Assembly (NCBI RefSeq): GCF_001693515.2
Contig: NZ_CP042968.1
Location: forward strand, 372,001-436,000
Direction: 5' to 3'
DNA from: Bradyrhizobium paxllaeri
Lineage (GTDB): Bacteria > Pseudomonadota > Alphaproteobacteria > Rhizobiales > Xanthobacteraceae
Length of the DNA: 64,000 nt
Numbering within the stretch: the first letter of the stretch is position 1; the number at the start of each line of letters is the position of its first letter. Positions 18,578 through 26,827 of the stretch are shown piece after piece. The notes under the pieces were generated by a model. That model was not told the DNA's origin. It did no database searches and saw only the letters and a list, made by a program, of their open reading frames with translations. The translations under genes and the position numbers were made by a program.

Positions 18578-18776
18578 CAAAGCAATATAGGTAACATCGT
18601 GCATTGTGGCGAAGCGGTTTCGATTCGCTTCAGGAAAGCACGCATCTTCAATGATTTAGCGCGCATCTCGGTCCGGCGACCCGGCTTTCCGAAAGCGCGC
18701 CAAACAAGGCCGCGGGCGGGAAACGGCTGTTTCGGGGGAGATGGCGCGGAAGTCAAGGCGTCGCTTGGGGCGAAGG

Positions 18777-19739
18777 TTACTTCTCCGCTAGCGGATGCAG
18801 GTCGCGCACCAGGCTTTTCAGCCGTTCCTCGACCACATGGGTATAGATCTGCGTGGTGGAGATGTCGGTGTGGCCGAGCAGCGTCTGCACGATGCGCAGG
18901 TCCGCGCCGTTATGCAGCAGATGACTGGCAAAGGCGTGGCGCAGCACGTGCGGCGAGACCAGCCGCGGCGCAAGGCCCGAGGCCGCCGCCAGTTCCTTCA
19001 GGTCGCGGGCAAAATGCTGCCGCGTCAGGTGGCCGCTCTCGCCGAACGAAGGAAACAGCCATTTCGACGGGCTGGCGCTTTTCTTCTTCTCAGGTCTGAG
19101 CGCTTCCATCGCGGCGAGATAATCGGCCATCGCCTGCCGCGAGGCTTCGTTGAGCGGTACCAGCCGTTCCTTGTTGCCCTTGCCGCGCACGACGATCATG
19201 CGCGCATCGCGCCGCGAGGCCGACAGCGGCAGCGCCACCAGTTCCGAGACGCGCAGGCCCGTGGCGTAGAGGACTTCGAGGAGGCAATAGAGCCGCAGCG
19301 CACGCAGCCGCTGCTGGGGTGAAGCGTTCTCGGCCTCGGTCAATTCTTTCGCCCGCGTCAGCATGCGGTCGACATCCGCGATCGACAGCACTTTCGGCAG
19401 GCCGCGGCCGCGTTTCGGGCCGGACAGGATCGCCGCCGGATCGTCGCCGCGGATCCGCTCGTTCAGGAGGAAGCGGAATAAATGCCGCATCGCCGACAGC
19501 CGCCGCGCCACGCTGGAGGATTTGAAGCCGCGGGTGTCAAGGTCGGCGAGGTAATCGCGCAGCACGTCGGTCCCGGCGCCGGAAAAGCTCTCGCCGGCGC
19601 GGGTCAGAAACTCCGAGAGATCGGTGAGGTCGCGGCGATAGGCGTCCAGCGTGTTGTCGCCCGCGCCCTGTTCCGCCGCGAGCATGTCGAGGAACAGGTT
19701 GATCAGTGTCCCGTCTTTGGCCGTCTTGCTGGTACGCAT
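18777..19739 (-). CDS. xerD: Tyrosine recombinase XerD
   Basis: A 320-residue site-specific recombinase that resolves chromosome dimers at dif with XerC and FtsK. The N-terminal SAM-like core-binding domain (DMLAAEQGAGDNTLDAYRRD) precedes the catalytic domain, where the Arg (ATGLRVSELVAL), His-x-x-Arg (HVLRHAFASHLL), His (LLGHTDIS) and nucleophile Tyr (TTQIYTHV) are all present. It sits among housekeeping genes next to aroK-aroB, as in many Rhizobiales, and no att-like repeat or cargo is nearby, so it is the cellular recombinase and not a phage integrase. Confidence 0.93.
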   Translation of the reverse strand: MRTSKTAKDGTLINLFLDMLAAEQGAGDNTLDAYRRDLTDLSEFLTRAGESFSGAGTDVLRDYLADLDTRGFKSSSVARRLSAMRHLFRFLLNERIRGDDPAAILSGPKRGRGLPKVLSIADVDRMLTRAKELTEAENASPQQRLRALRLYCLLEVLYATGLRVSELVALPLSASRRDARMIVVRGKGNKERLVPLNEASRQAMADYLAAMEALRPEKKKSASPSKWLFPSFGESGHLTRQHFARDLKELAAASGLAPRLVSPHVLRHAFASHLLHNGADLRIVQTLLGHTDISTTQIYTHVVEERLKSLVRDLHPLAEK

Positions 19740-19808
19740 TGCCCGGACATCCCCGTCGATGGAGATGCCTCTCCCCGAATTGGTCTCTCACCAATCAGAC
19801 GATAGCGG

Positions 19809-19955
19809 CTATTTCTTGAGGAACTTGTCTGCGGGGATCGTGACCGTCATTTCCCGGGGTTTTGGGGTGACGAAGTTCGCCAGCGCAAAAATGGCGCCAT
19901 AGATCACCGCGGCGATCACGCCGACGACCGTCAGAAAGCGGAACAAACTGGGCAT
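19809..19955 (-). CDS. 48-residue single-pass membrane protein
   Basis: A small frame starting MPSLFRFLTVVGVIAAVIYG, with one membrane helix (about residues 6-29), then PKPREMTVTIPADKFLKK, a positively charged end. The frame shows normal high-GC third positions and I recall a similar small protein in the same place (between xerD and aroK) in related genomes; that is memory, not a search. It lies divergent to aroK and 69 bp upstream of xerD, perhaps co-transcribed with it. Function unknown. Confidence 0.7.
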   Translation of the reverse strand: MPSLFRFLTVVGVIAAVIYGAIFALANFVTPKPREMTVTIPADKFLKK

Positions 19956-20098
19956 AGGGGGCTCAGGGCGGCGAATTAACCAATGAAATCATCCATCATG
20001 TTCCCATCCCCGTGGCAAGAGTCTCTGGCAACGGCCTCGATGGGGGTAGTATAGGTGGCGCAGCGCGGGTCAAATCCCGCCAAACAGCAGGGTTTTTG

Positions 20099-20731
20099 AT
20101 GTCCGAGACCGCCGCACCGGCACAGGCGAGCCCGACCCAGGAGGCCGACATCACGTCGGCGCTGGGAAGGCGTTCGATCGTGCTGGTCGGCATGATGGGT
20201 GCCGGCAAGTCGACCATCGGCCGGCGGCTGGCGGTGCGGCTGCAACTGCCCTTTACCGACGCCGACACCGAGATCGAGACGGCACACCGGATGACGATCC
20301 CGGAAATCTTCCAAAACTATGGCGAGCCCTATTTCCGGGATGGCGAAGCCCGGGTGATTGCACGAATTCTCGAGGGCCGCCCCGTGGTGCTTGCCACCGG
20401 TGGCGGCGCCTTCATGCGCGAGGAGACCCGCAATCGCATCCGCGACAGGGCGGTCTCGATCTGGCTAAAAGCGGACGTCGACATCATCATGAAGCGCGTC
20501 AGGCGCCGCGCCGACCGGCCGCTGCTGCAGACCGAGGATCCGGTCGCGACCGTCAGCCGCCTGCTCGAAGCGCGCGAGCCGGTCTACCAGACCGCCGACC
20601 TGACCATTCTGTCACGCGACGTGCCGCACGACCGTATCGTCGACGAATGTATCGATGCCCTGCGCGCCCGGCTGTGCGCTGGCAGCCCTTCTGCCCAGCC
20701 GGCAACCGACGGGATCAACGTCACGCCATGA
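20099..20731 (+). CDS. aroK: Shikimate kinase
   Basis: A 210-residue enzyme phosphorylating shikimate in the chorismate pathway. Walker A is GMMGAGKST at residues 31-39; DADTEIE (shikimate binding) and GEPYFRDGEARVI and ATGGGAF follow in the family order, as does the adenine-side RRRADRPLL. An N-terminal extension of about 25 residues before GRRSIVLVG is common in Rhizobiales. Start at 20099 instead of an upstream frame at 20012. Its stop overlaps the aroB start (ATGA), giving tight coupling of two steps of one pathway. Confidence 0.94.
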   Translation: MSETAAPAQASPTQEADITSALGRRSIVLVGMMGAGKSTIGRRLAVRLQLPFTDADTEIETAHRMTIPEIFQNYGEPYFRDGEARVIARILEGRPVVLATGGGAFMREETRNRIRDRAVSIWLKADVDIIMKRVRRRADRPLLQTEDPVATVSRLLEAREPVYQTADLTILSRDVPHDRIVDECIDALRARLCAGSPSAQPATDGINVTP

Positions 20732-21870
20732 CTGCGCCATTGAAACATTCCGCTGACATCACGGTCGATGTTGCCCTCGGCGACCGCGCCCATGACATCG
20801 TCATCGGCCGCGGCGTGCTGGAGACGCTCGGCGCGCGCGTCGCCGCGCTGCGCCCGGGCGTGCGCACCGCCATCGTCACCGACCGTACCGTGGCAAAGCA
20901 TTGGCTGGAGCCGACCGAGCGTTCGCTCAGCGAGGCCGGCATTCCGACCTCGCGCGTCATCGTCGAGGAAGGCGAGATATCGAAAACCTATGCCGGTCTC
21001 GAGAAGGTCTCGGAAGCGCTGATCGCGGCGAAGATCGAGCGCAACGATCTGGTGATCGCGCTCGGCGGCGGCGTGGTTGGCGATCTCGCCGGCTTCGCGG
21101 CGGCGATCCTGCGCCGCGGCGTCGATTTCGTGCAGGTGCCGACCTCGCTACTGGCGCAGGTGGATTCGTCCGTCGGCGGCAAGACCGGCATCAATTCGCC
21201 GCAGGGCAAGAACCTGCTCGGCGCGTTTCATCAGCCAGTGCTGGTGATCGCGGATACCTCCGTGCTCGACACCCTGTCGCCGCGCCAGTTCCGCTCCGGC
21301 TACGCCGAAGTCGCCAAATATGGCGTGCTCGGCGACGAAGCCTTTTTCACCTGGCTCGATGCCAACCACGCCGACATCTTCTCCGGAGGCGCGGCGCGCG
21401 AGCACGCCATCGCGACCTCCTGCCGCGCCAAGGCCGCGATCGTCTCCCGCGACGAGCGCGAAAATGGCGAGCGCGCGCTGCTCAACCTCGGCCATACGTT
21501 CGGCCATGCGCTGGAGGCCGCGACCGGCTTTTCCGATCGCCTGTTCCATGGCGAAGGCGTTGCCATCGGCATGGTGCTGGCGGCGGAGTTTTCCGCTCAA
21601 CTCGGCATGATCTCGGCGGCCGACGCTGCCCGCGTCGAGCGTCACCTTGCGTCCGTCGGCCTGCCGACCCATTTGCAGGACATCGCGGGCTTTGCCCAGG
21701 AGGGGCTTGCGGATGCCGACGCGCTGATGGCGCTGATGGCGCAGGACAAGAAGGTCAAGCGCGGCAAGCTGACCTTCATCCTGCTGCAGGCGATCGGCCG
21801 CGCGGTGGTGGCAAACGACGTGGAGCCGGCGCTGGTGCGCGATTTCCTGCAACAGAAGTTGTCGGGATGA
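20728..21870 (+). CDS. aroB: 3-dehydroquinate synthase
   Basis: A 380-residue NAD- and metal-dependent enzyme making dehydroquinate from DAHP. Visible are the NAD-binding EEGEISKTY / ALGGGVVGDLAGFAA, the VPTSLLAQVDSSVGGKTGIN active-site loop, and metal ligands in YAEVAKYG, NLGHTFGHALE and FHGEGVAIGM. Overlaps aroK by four bases. A hemolysin/CorC-family gene follows 67 bp later on the same strand and could be read through. Confidence 0.96.
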   Translation: MTAPLKHSADITVDVALGDRAHDIVIGRGVLETLGARVAALRPGVRTAIVTDRTVAKHWLEPTERSLSEAGIPTSRVIVEEGEISKTYAGLEKVSEALIAAKIERNDLVIALGGGVVGDLAGFAAAILRRGVDFVQVPTSLLAQVDSSVGGKTGINSPQGKNLLGAFHQPVLVIADTSVLDTLSPRQFRSGYAEVAKYGVLGDEAFFTWLDANHADIFSGGAAREHAIATSCRAKAAIVSRDERENGERALLNLGHTFGHALEAATGFSDRLFHGEGVAIGMVLAAEFSAQLGMISAADAARVERHLASVGLPTHLQDIAGFAQEGLADADALMALMAQDKKVKRGKLTFILLQAIGRAVVANDVEPALVRDFLQQKLSG

Positions 21871-21937
21871 GAACGGGATTGCCGGGGCGCAGCGTGGGGC
21901 AAGCGTCGCGCGTGGCCGGGGCTGTCACGAGGCATAT

Positions 21938-23290
21938 ATGAGTTCGACCGCGTCCAATCTGCTGCTCGCGATTCTGTTGCTCGCCGCCAACGCGTTTTAC
22001 GTGGCCGCCGAGTTTGCGCTGGTCAAGAGCCGCGGCTTTCGCATCCGGGCGATGGTCGAGCAGGACCGCTTCGGCGCGCGCCTGTTGCACGGCATGATGG
22101 GCAATATCGAGGCCTATCTCGCCTGCTGCCAGCTCGGCATCACCATGGCCTCGCTCGGCCTCGGCTGGGTCGGCGAACCCACGGTTGCGGCGCTGCTGGA
22201 GCCGCTGCTGATCCCGCTCGGCATGTCGGAACGTACCCTGCACTTCGTGTCGTTCCTGGCCGGCTTTCTGATATTCTCCTCGCTGCACATCGTGATCGGC
22301 GAGCAGGTGCCAAAGACGTTTGCGATCAGGCAGCCGATGCCGGTCTCGCAATGGATCGCCTATCCGCTGCATCTGTCCTACCTGGTTTTCTGGCCGCTGA
22401 ACTGGCTACTCAATAGCGCCTCGCGCGGGATCCTGCGCATGTTCGGCGTGCAGGAATCCTCGCAGCATGAAATCCTCACCGATTCCGAGATCGAGGGACT
22501 GGTGGAGGAATCCGCCGTGCATGGCGGGATTGAGAGCGGCGAGGCCGAGTACATTCACAACGTCTTCCGCTTCGGCGATCTCGCCGTATCCGACGTCATG
22601 GTCCATCGCACCGCTATGATGATGATCAACGCCGATCTGCCACCCGAAGACCTGGTGCGCGAGGTGCTGGCGACCGAGTACACTCGCATTCCGCTGTGGC
22701 GCGACAAGCCCGAAAACATCATCGGCGTGCTGCACGCCAAGGATCTGTTGCGCGCGATCCGCGCCTCCGAAGGCGATATGTCGCGCATCAACGTATCGGC
22801 GATCATGCTGCCGCCCTGGTTCGTGCCGGAGATGCGGCCTTTGTCCGAACAGTTGAAGGCGTTCCGCCGCCGCAAGACCCACTTCGCGCTCGTCGTCGAC
22901 GAGTACGGCGAGGTCGAAGGCATGGTGACGCTGGAAGATATCCTGGAGGAGATCGTCGGCGATATTTCCGACGAGCATGACGTCGTGGTTGCTGGCGTCC
23001 GCGTTCAGGCCGACGGCTCCGTGGTGGTGGATGGTTCGGTGCCGATCCGCGATCTCAACCGCGCCATGAACTGGCATCTGCCCGACGAGGAGGCGACCAC
23101 GGTGGCGGGCCTCGTGATCCACGAAGCGCGCTCGATCCCCGAACGCGGCCAGAATTTCACCTTCCATGGCTGCCGTTTCCGCGTGTTGCGCCGCGAGCGC
23201 AACCGCATCACCGCGCTGAAGATCACGCCGCTGCCGCGCGAAGCCGAGGGGGAAGATCCGAAACCGAAGCGGGCGGGGACGGCGTTCTAG
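21938..23290 (+). CDS. CNNM/CorC-HlyC family membrane protein
   Basis: A 450-residue protein of the hemolysin-C/CorC family. The N-terminal DUF21 (CNNM) domain has about four membrane helices (residues 5-180) with LGITMASLGLGWVGEP. A CBS pair follows (about 205-335), including MVHRTAMMMINADLPPEDLVREV and VVDEYGEVEGMVTLEDILEEIVGDI. The C-terminal CorC_HlyC domain spans about 350-435. Related proteins affect magnesium or cobalt transport; the hemolysin name is historical. Possibly co-transcribed with aroKB. Confidence 0.9.
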   Translation: MSSTASNLLLAILLLAANAFYVAAEFALVKSRGFRIRAMVEQDRFGARLLHGMMGNIEAYLACCQLGITMASLGLGWVGEPTVAALLEPLLIPLGMSERTLHFVSFLAGFLIFSSLHIVIGEQVPKTFAIRQPMPVSQWIAYPLHLSYLVFWPLNWLLNSASRGILRMFGVQESSQHEILTDSEIEGLVEESAVHGGIESGEAEYIHNVFRFGDLAVSDVMVHRTAMMMINADLPPEDLVREVLATEYTRIPLWRDKPENIIGVLHAKDLLRAIRASEGDMSRINVSAIMLPPWFVPEMRPLSEQLKAFRRRKTHFALVVDEYGEVEGMVTLEDILEEIVGDISDEHDVVVAGVRVQADGSVVVDGSVPIRDLNRAMNWHLPDEEATTVAGLVIHEARSIPERGQNFTFHGCRFRVLRRERNRITALKITPLPREAEGEDPKPKRAGTAF

Positions 23291-23316
23291 CCGGCGTATG
23301 CCGCAAGCGGCGTCGG

Positions 23317-23760
23317 CTATTCGATATCGATCGCGACGCCAGATAGTTTCCACTGGCCGTCGGAGGGAATGAAGCCGAGCTGGTACTTCACCTTCTTCGG
23401 CGTGGTATCGAAGCGACCTTTGAGGCGCAGCACGCCCTTGTCGTCGATTTTCGCGTCTTCCTCTGAAATGACCGGGCTGGCGACGATCGCGTCAAACACG
23501 GCGTGCTTCTCGACCAGGTCCTTGAAGATGATCCGGAGCTTCTCGGGCGGAAACTGATCGCGGAACGGCTTTGAGATCTTGGCGTGCAGGACCGTGAAAT
23601 TATCCGACACCACCGCATCGTTGAGCGTCACCAGAATGCTCTTGACCAGCACTTCCTGGACAAAGGGGCTCGGCATATCAAGCGCCTGCGCCCGCACGGA
23701 AGGTGCCGCAATCGTCAACGCCACGGCGGCGGTCCATCTGAAGCGTGTCCAATATCGCAT
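23317..23760 (-). CDS. Secreted protein of unknown function
   Basis: A 147-residue protein starting at MRYWTRFRWTAAVALTIAAP, a Sec signal peptide ending near VRAQA. The mature part contains LVTLNDAVVSDNFTVLHAKISKPFRDQF and ends in a small beta-rich region (VKYQLGFIPSDGQWKLSGVAID), reminding of NTF2-like periplasmic proteins; I do not recognise a named family with certainty. Upstream in-frame starts to 23811 are rejected because they precede the signal peptide. Confidence 0.7.
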   Translation of the reverse strand: MRYWTRFRWTAAVALTIAAPSVRAQALDMPSPFVQEVLVKSILVTLNDAVVSDNFTVLHAKISKPFRDQFPPEKLRIIFKDLVEKHAVFDAIVASPVISEEDAKIDDKGVLRLKGRFDTTPKKVKYQLGFIPSDGQWKLSGVAIDIE

Positions 23761-23909
23761 CGGACGACCCCATCGAGCTGCGATGGCATCTGGGTCAGCC
23801 CGACCCCGCATCCGAACGGAACTTGATGCATCGCCTCAGTGATTGTCTCACGTTTGCGAAAATCGTTCTACCGTCTCCGCCGATCTTCACAGAAAGCTGG
23901 CTGATAGCC

Positions 23910-24425
23910 TCATGTCAGGTAGCCGATGGCTTCGGCGAGCAACCGTTCGGGCGGGTGCGCCGACGTATCCAGCGTCAGCCTCGCATCGGTCCAGGCTTCA
24001 TATTCCGCGCGCCGCTTCTCGACCCTTTCCCAGGTGACCTCGGCCATGCCCTCGATGCCGCGGATTCGCGTTTCGATCCGCCGGCGATGCGTCGCCTGGT
24101 CGACGCAGACGCATTCGATGACCTTCAAATCCGCGCGATATTTTGCGGCGAGCTTTCGCCACGCCGCGCGCGGCGCCTCGACCGGATTGACCGCGTCGAT
24201 CACGACGGATCGCCCCAGTCGTAGATGCTCCTCGGCCAAGGCTTCCGCGACCACGTAGGCCGCGATTCCCGTATGATCCCGGGACAGCCCGCCGCGCCAC
24301 ATCGCCGCCTCGATCGGGTCGACGGAAAACAGCGGCAGCGAAAAATGGTGGGAAAGGCCTTCGGCCAGCGTGCTCTTTCCGGAACCGGGAAGGCCGGCCA
24401 AAACAATGAGCCTCTGCGACACCAT
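23910..24425 (-). CDS. Small P-loop kinase (AAA_33-type)
   Basis: A 171-residue ATP-binding protein beginning MVSQRLIVLAGLPGSGKSTL, Walker A at residues 11-19. It has RSVVIDAVNPVE as the Walker B-like strand and a basic lid region (THRRRIETRIRG). This is the pattern of predicted kinases of the zeta-toxin/AAA_33 group; the substrate is unknown. It lies just downstream of bolA on the same strand (34-bp gap), so may share its transcript. Confidence 0.75.
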   Translation of the reverse strand: MVSQRLIVLAGLPGSGKSTLAEGLSHHFSLPLFSVDPIEAAMWRGGLSRDHTGIAAYVVAEALAEEHLRLGRSVVIDAVNPVEAPRAAWRKLAAKYRADLKVIECVCVDQATHRRRIETRIRGIEGMAEVTWERVEKRRAEYEAWTDARLTLDTSAHPPERLLAEAIGYLT

Positions 24426-24459
24426 CGGATGCTCACATTCTTGCGCCGGGTTTGCCGGA

Positions 24460-24735
24460 TTACCGGGCGGCTTCTCCCGGCGCCTGCGCCCTGATGGCGA
24501 GCGCATGGACGGATCCCCTGAGTTCCGCCTCAAGCGTCGCATTTACCATGCGGTGGCGCTCGATCCGGCTCTTCCCTTCGAAGGCCGGAGACACGATATA
24601 CACTCTGAAGTGCGTCTCGCCGCCCGGTCTGTGGCCGGCATGGCCCTCATGCAGATGAGATTCGTCCGCGACGTCGAGGCTTTCCGGCAAGAAAGCTTCA
24701 CGCAACTTGTTTATGATAATATCCCTGGTGCTCAT
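24460..24735 (-). CDS. BolA family protein
   Basis: A 91-residue BolA protein. The fold is recognised by IINKLREAFLPESLDVADES, HEGHAGHRPGGETHFRVYI and FEGKSRIERHRMVNATLEAEL with the invariant RHR-type helix. BolA proteins bind [2Fe-2S] with monothiol glutaredoxins in iron metabolism, and act as regulators. It is divergent from the J-domain gene (109 bp between starts), an arrangement I recall as conserved in Rhizobiales upstream of cobST. Confidence 0.9.
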   Translation of the reverse strand: MSTRDIIINKLREAFLPESLDVADESHLHEGHAGHRPGGETHFRVYIVSPAFEGKSRIERHRMVNATLEAELRGSVHALAIRAQAPGEAAR

Positions 24736-24844
24736 GGTGGTGGCAGATAATTCCGTGTCTGCTTTTCGTCAATGTTGTATCCGAACGGAGGTATTCGCAA
24801 TGTCAAGACTTGAAGCCTTGCGCATTGCGTAGTCAAAGTCAGCT

Positions 24845-25492
24845 ATGCCGATTGATTCATCCAAGTTCTTCGATTCCATTCGCATCAAGCCCAACAAGGT
24901 CAGCGCGAAGGCGCAGGCGCGTGCGAATGAAGAATCCGCCATGTGCGAATGGGCGGGCTGCCAGAACAAGGGCCCGCATCGCGCGCCCAAGGGCCGCGAG
25001 AATTCCCGCGAGTACTTTCACTTCTGCCTCAACCACGTCCGCGAGTACAACCAGAACTACAATTTCTTCCAGGGCATGAATGCCGATGCCGTCGCGCGCT
25101 ACCAGAAGGATGCGCTGACCGGCCATCGTCCGACCTGGAAGATGGGCGCCAACACCGGCGGCAAGAAGGGCAAGCAGCCCAGCGCCGAGGACTTTGATGG
25201 CGCCGCCGATCCCTTCAGCATGTTCTCCGAGCTCAACGGCCGCGGCCGTTGGCGGCCCGGACCCGGCGCGGAGGCCAAGGCCGAAACCCGCAAGGTGATG
25301 AACGCCGAACGCAAGGCGCTGCAGGTGATGGGGCTTTCCGCCGAAGCAACGCTGGATGACGTCAAGGCCAAGTACAAGGCGCTGGTCAAGCAGCACCATC
25401 CCGACGCCAATGGCGGCGACCGCTCCACCGAGGACCGCCTGATCGAGATCATCAAGGCGTATAATTATTTAAAGACCGTGGTACGCGCCTGA
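24845..25492 (+). CDS. J-domain protein with N-terminal Cys/His region
   Basis: A 215-residue protein with the J domain at the C-terminus (ALQVMGLSAEATLDDVKAKY, then the HPD motif in KQHHPDANGG, and DRLIEIIKAYNYLKT). The N-terminal half carries MCEWAGCQNKGPHRAPKG and FHFCLNHVREYN, a spaced set of Cys and His that may bind metal, and lacks the G/F and CxxCxGxG parts of true DnaJ. It would stimulate an Hsp70 for a special client. In related genomes (recollection) it sits between bolA and cobS; here 3.4 kb of other genes intervene. Confidence 0.88.
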   Translation: MPIDSSKFFDSIRIKPNKVSAKAQARANEESAMCEWAGCQNKGPHRAPKGRENSREYFHFCLNHVREYNQNYNFFQGMNADAVARYQKDALTGHRPTWKMGANTGGKKGKQPSAEDFDGAADPFSMFSELNGRGRWRPGPGAEAKAETRKVMNAERKALQVMGLSAEATLDDVKAKYKALVKQHHPDANGGDRSTEDRLIEIIKAYNYLKTVVRA

Positions 25493-25615
25493 TCGTCGCC
25501 CCTGCGAAAGCAGGGGCCCATACGCCGTGGCTTCTAGATTTAATTCCACTGGTTGACGGCTTTCGCGCAACATCACGCATTTGTGGTTATGGGTCCCTGC
25601 TTTCGCAGGGACGAC
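25493..25615. repeat. Inverted repeat, family C
   Basis: Left arm ATCGTCGCCCCTGCGAAAGC with AGGGGCCCATACGCC; right arm GGTTATGGGTCCCTGCTTTC with GCAGGGACGAC. Spacer of about 50 bases. It lies between two convergent genes and may act as a bidirectional transcription stop. A second copy is at 44921-45043; a fragment is at about 889-911. Confidence 0.85.
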
Positions 25616-25662
25616 AGCGGAGATGATAGCTCCGTTGTTGCCTTCCAAACACTTTTGCTCGC

Positions 25663-26754
25663 TTACCCCGGCATGGGCCCGATATACGCCGAACTCGGCC
25701 GGATCAGCCGTCCGCCGCGCTGCTGCTCGCGGGCATGCGCCGTCCAGCCCGCCGCACGGGCTACCGCGAAGATCGGCGTAAACGCCTGCCGCGGGATTTT
25801 GAGCGCGTCGAGCAGGATCGCGGTGAAGAACTCCACATTGGTGTCGAGCGGCCGGTCCGGATTCTTGATCCGCAACGCGCTGCGGATATAGGCCTCGACC
25901 TCGCCCGCAAACGGCAGGTCGGTGCCTTCACCGGCGAGCCGCTCGATCGCGCCCTTGAGAACATCGGCGCGCGGGTCGCGGACGCGGTAGACGCGGTGGC
26001 CGAATCCCATCAGCCGCTCGCCGCGGGCGAGCGCACTATCGACCCACGGCTTGATGCGCTCGGTCGAGCCGATCGCATCCAGCATTTCCAGCACCGGCTC
26101 GGGTGCGCCGCCATGCAGCGGACCCGTCAGCGCGCAATAGCCGGCGGTGACAGCCGCGAACAAATCCGCCTGCGTCGAGGCGACCACGCGCGTCGCAAAC
26201 GTCGACGCGTTCATGCCGTGGTCGCAGACCGTGACGAAATAGGCGTCGAGCGCGGCGGCTTCCCGCGCGTCAGGCTTGCGGCCGAGCATCATCGACAGCG
26301 TGTCGGCGGCATGGCTTGCCGTCGGATCGGGTGCGACGGGATCATTGCCCTTCACCCGCTGCACCAGTGCGCCGGCAATCACCGGAAAGGCGCCGACGAT
26401 CGTGGCCTCATGCGCGAGGCCTGCTTCCGCGCGCAGCCCGGCGATCGCCGCCCGAAAACCGTCGATGATCGACAGGCCGCGCGTAATGCCGAGAAGATCC
26501 GGCAACCGGGCGAAGGCGCGTTCACGCCCCGCGCCGAGCGCTGCACGAACCGCGGCTTCGCCGATCGGCTGGCCGGTGCCGCCGCTCCATAACCGGGCGG
26601 TCACGCCCTCAAAACCGGTCTTGCGGGCGAGGTCGCCGACCCGCTCGCCGGCGATGATCAGTTCCCCGCGCTCGCCATCGACATGGCTGAGCACGGTTTC
26701 GGCGGCCGGAATGCCGTCGAGGCCGATCGGGGTCTTCGAAATCTGCATGTTCAT
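25663..26754 (-). CDS. Citrate synthase / 2-methylcitrate synthase family protein
   Basis: A 363-residue short citrate synthase, starting at the ATG at 26754 with AGGAG six bases upstream. The catalytic histidines lie in TGPLHGGAPE and GFGHRVYRVRDPRAD, and the Asp in PLDTNVEFF, so it should be active. It is shorter than GltA, matching the methylcitrate-synthase-like branch; acceptor CoA ester not determinable. It is divergent from a second citrate synthase gene with an N-terminal helix-turn-helix, the two starts being 73 bp apart around two palindromes. Confidence 0.88.
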   Translation of the reverse strand: MNMQISKTPIGLDGIPAAETVLSHVDGERGELIIAGERVGDLARKTGFEGVTARLWSGGTGQPIGEAAVRAALGAGRERAFARLPDLLGITRGLSIIDGFRAAIAGLRAEAGLAHEATIVGAFPVIAGALVQRVKGNDPVAPDPTASHAADTLSMMLGRKPDAREAAALDAYFVTVCDHGMNASTFATRVVASTQADLFAAVTAGYCALTGPLHGGAPEPVLEMLDAIGSTERIKPWVDSALARGERLMGFGHRVYRVRDPRADVLKGAIERLAGEGTDLPFAGEVEAYIRSALRIKNPDRPLDTNVEFFTAILLDALKIPRQAFTPIFAVARAAGWTAHAREQQRGGRLIRPSSAYIGPMPG

Positions 26755-26798
26755 GGGGCTCTCCTTTGCCTGCTGCCAAAGGTCGGGCCTCTCGACAG

Positions 26799-26826
26799 AT
26801 TGATCAATCTTGATTATGTAAATCAA
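26799..26826. promoter_or_regulatory. Paired palindromes between the two citrate synthase genes
   Basis: A perfect 10-bp palindrome ATTGATCAAT at 26799-26808, and immediately beside it TTGATT-ATGTA-AATCAA at 26810-26826, abutting the ATG at 26828. Both share the half-site TTGAT. The position, over the start of one gene and in the leader of the other, suits an operator through which the HTH-citrate synthase controls both. Confidence 0.6.
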
Positions 26827-26827
26827 T

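Noticed and set aside
17558..19099. A 513-codon plus-strand frame across accA and xerD
   Set aside because: It is the shadow of two certain minus-strand genes and shows Arg/His-rich composition typical of antisense frames.
18777..19739. Phage or island integrase
   Set aside because: The tyrosine recombinase is a full XerD with housekeeping neighbours, no tRNA, no attachment-site repeats and no phage genes nearby.
20041..20098. tRNA-like T-arm (GCGGGTCAAATCCCGC) before aroK
   Set aside because: The loop lacks the conserved TTC and no acceptor, D or anticodon arms can be formed around it.
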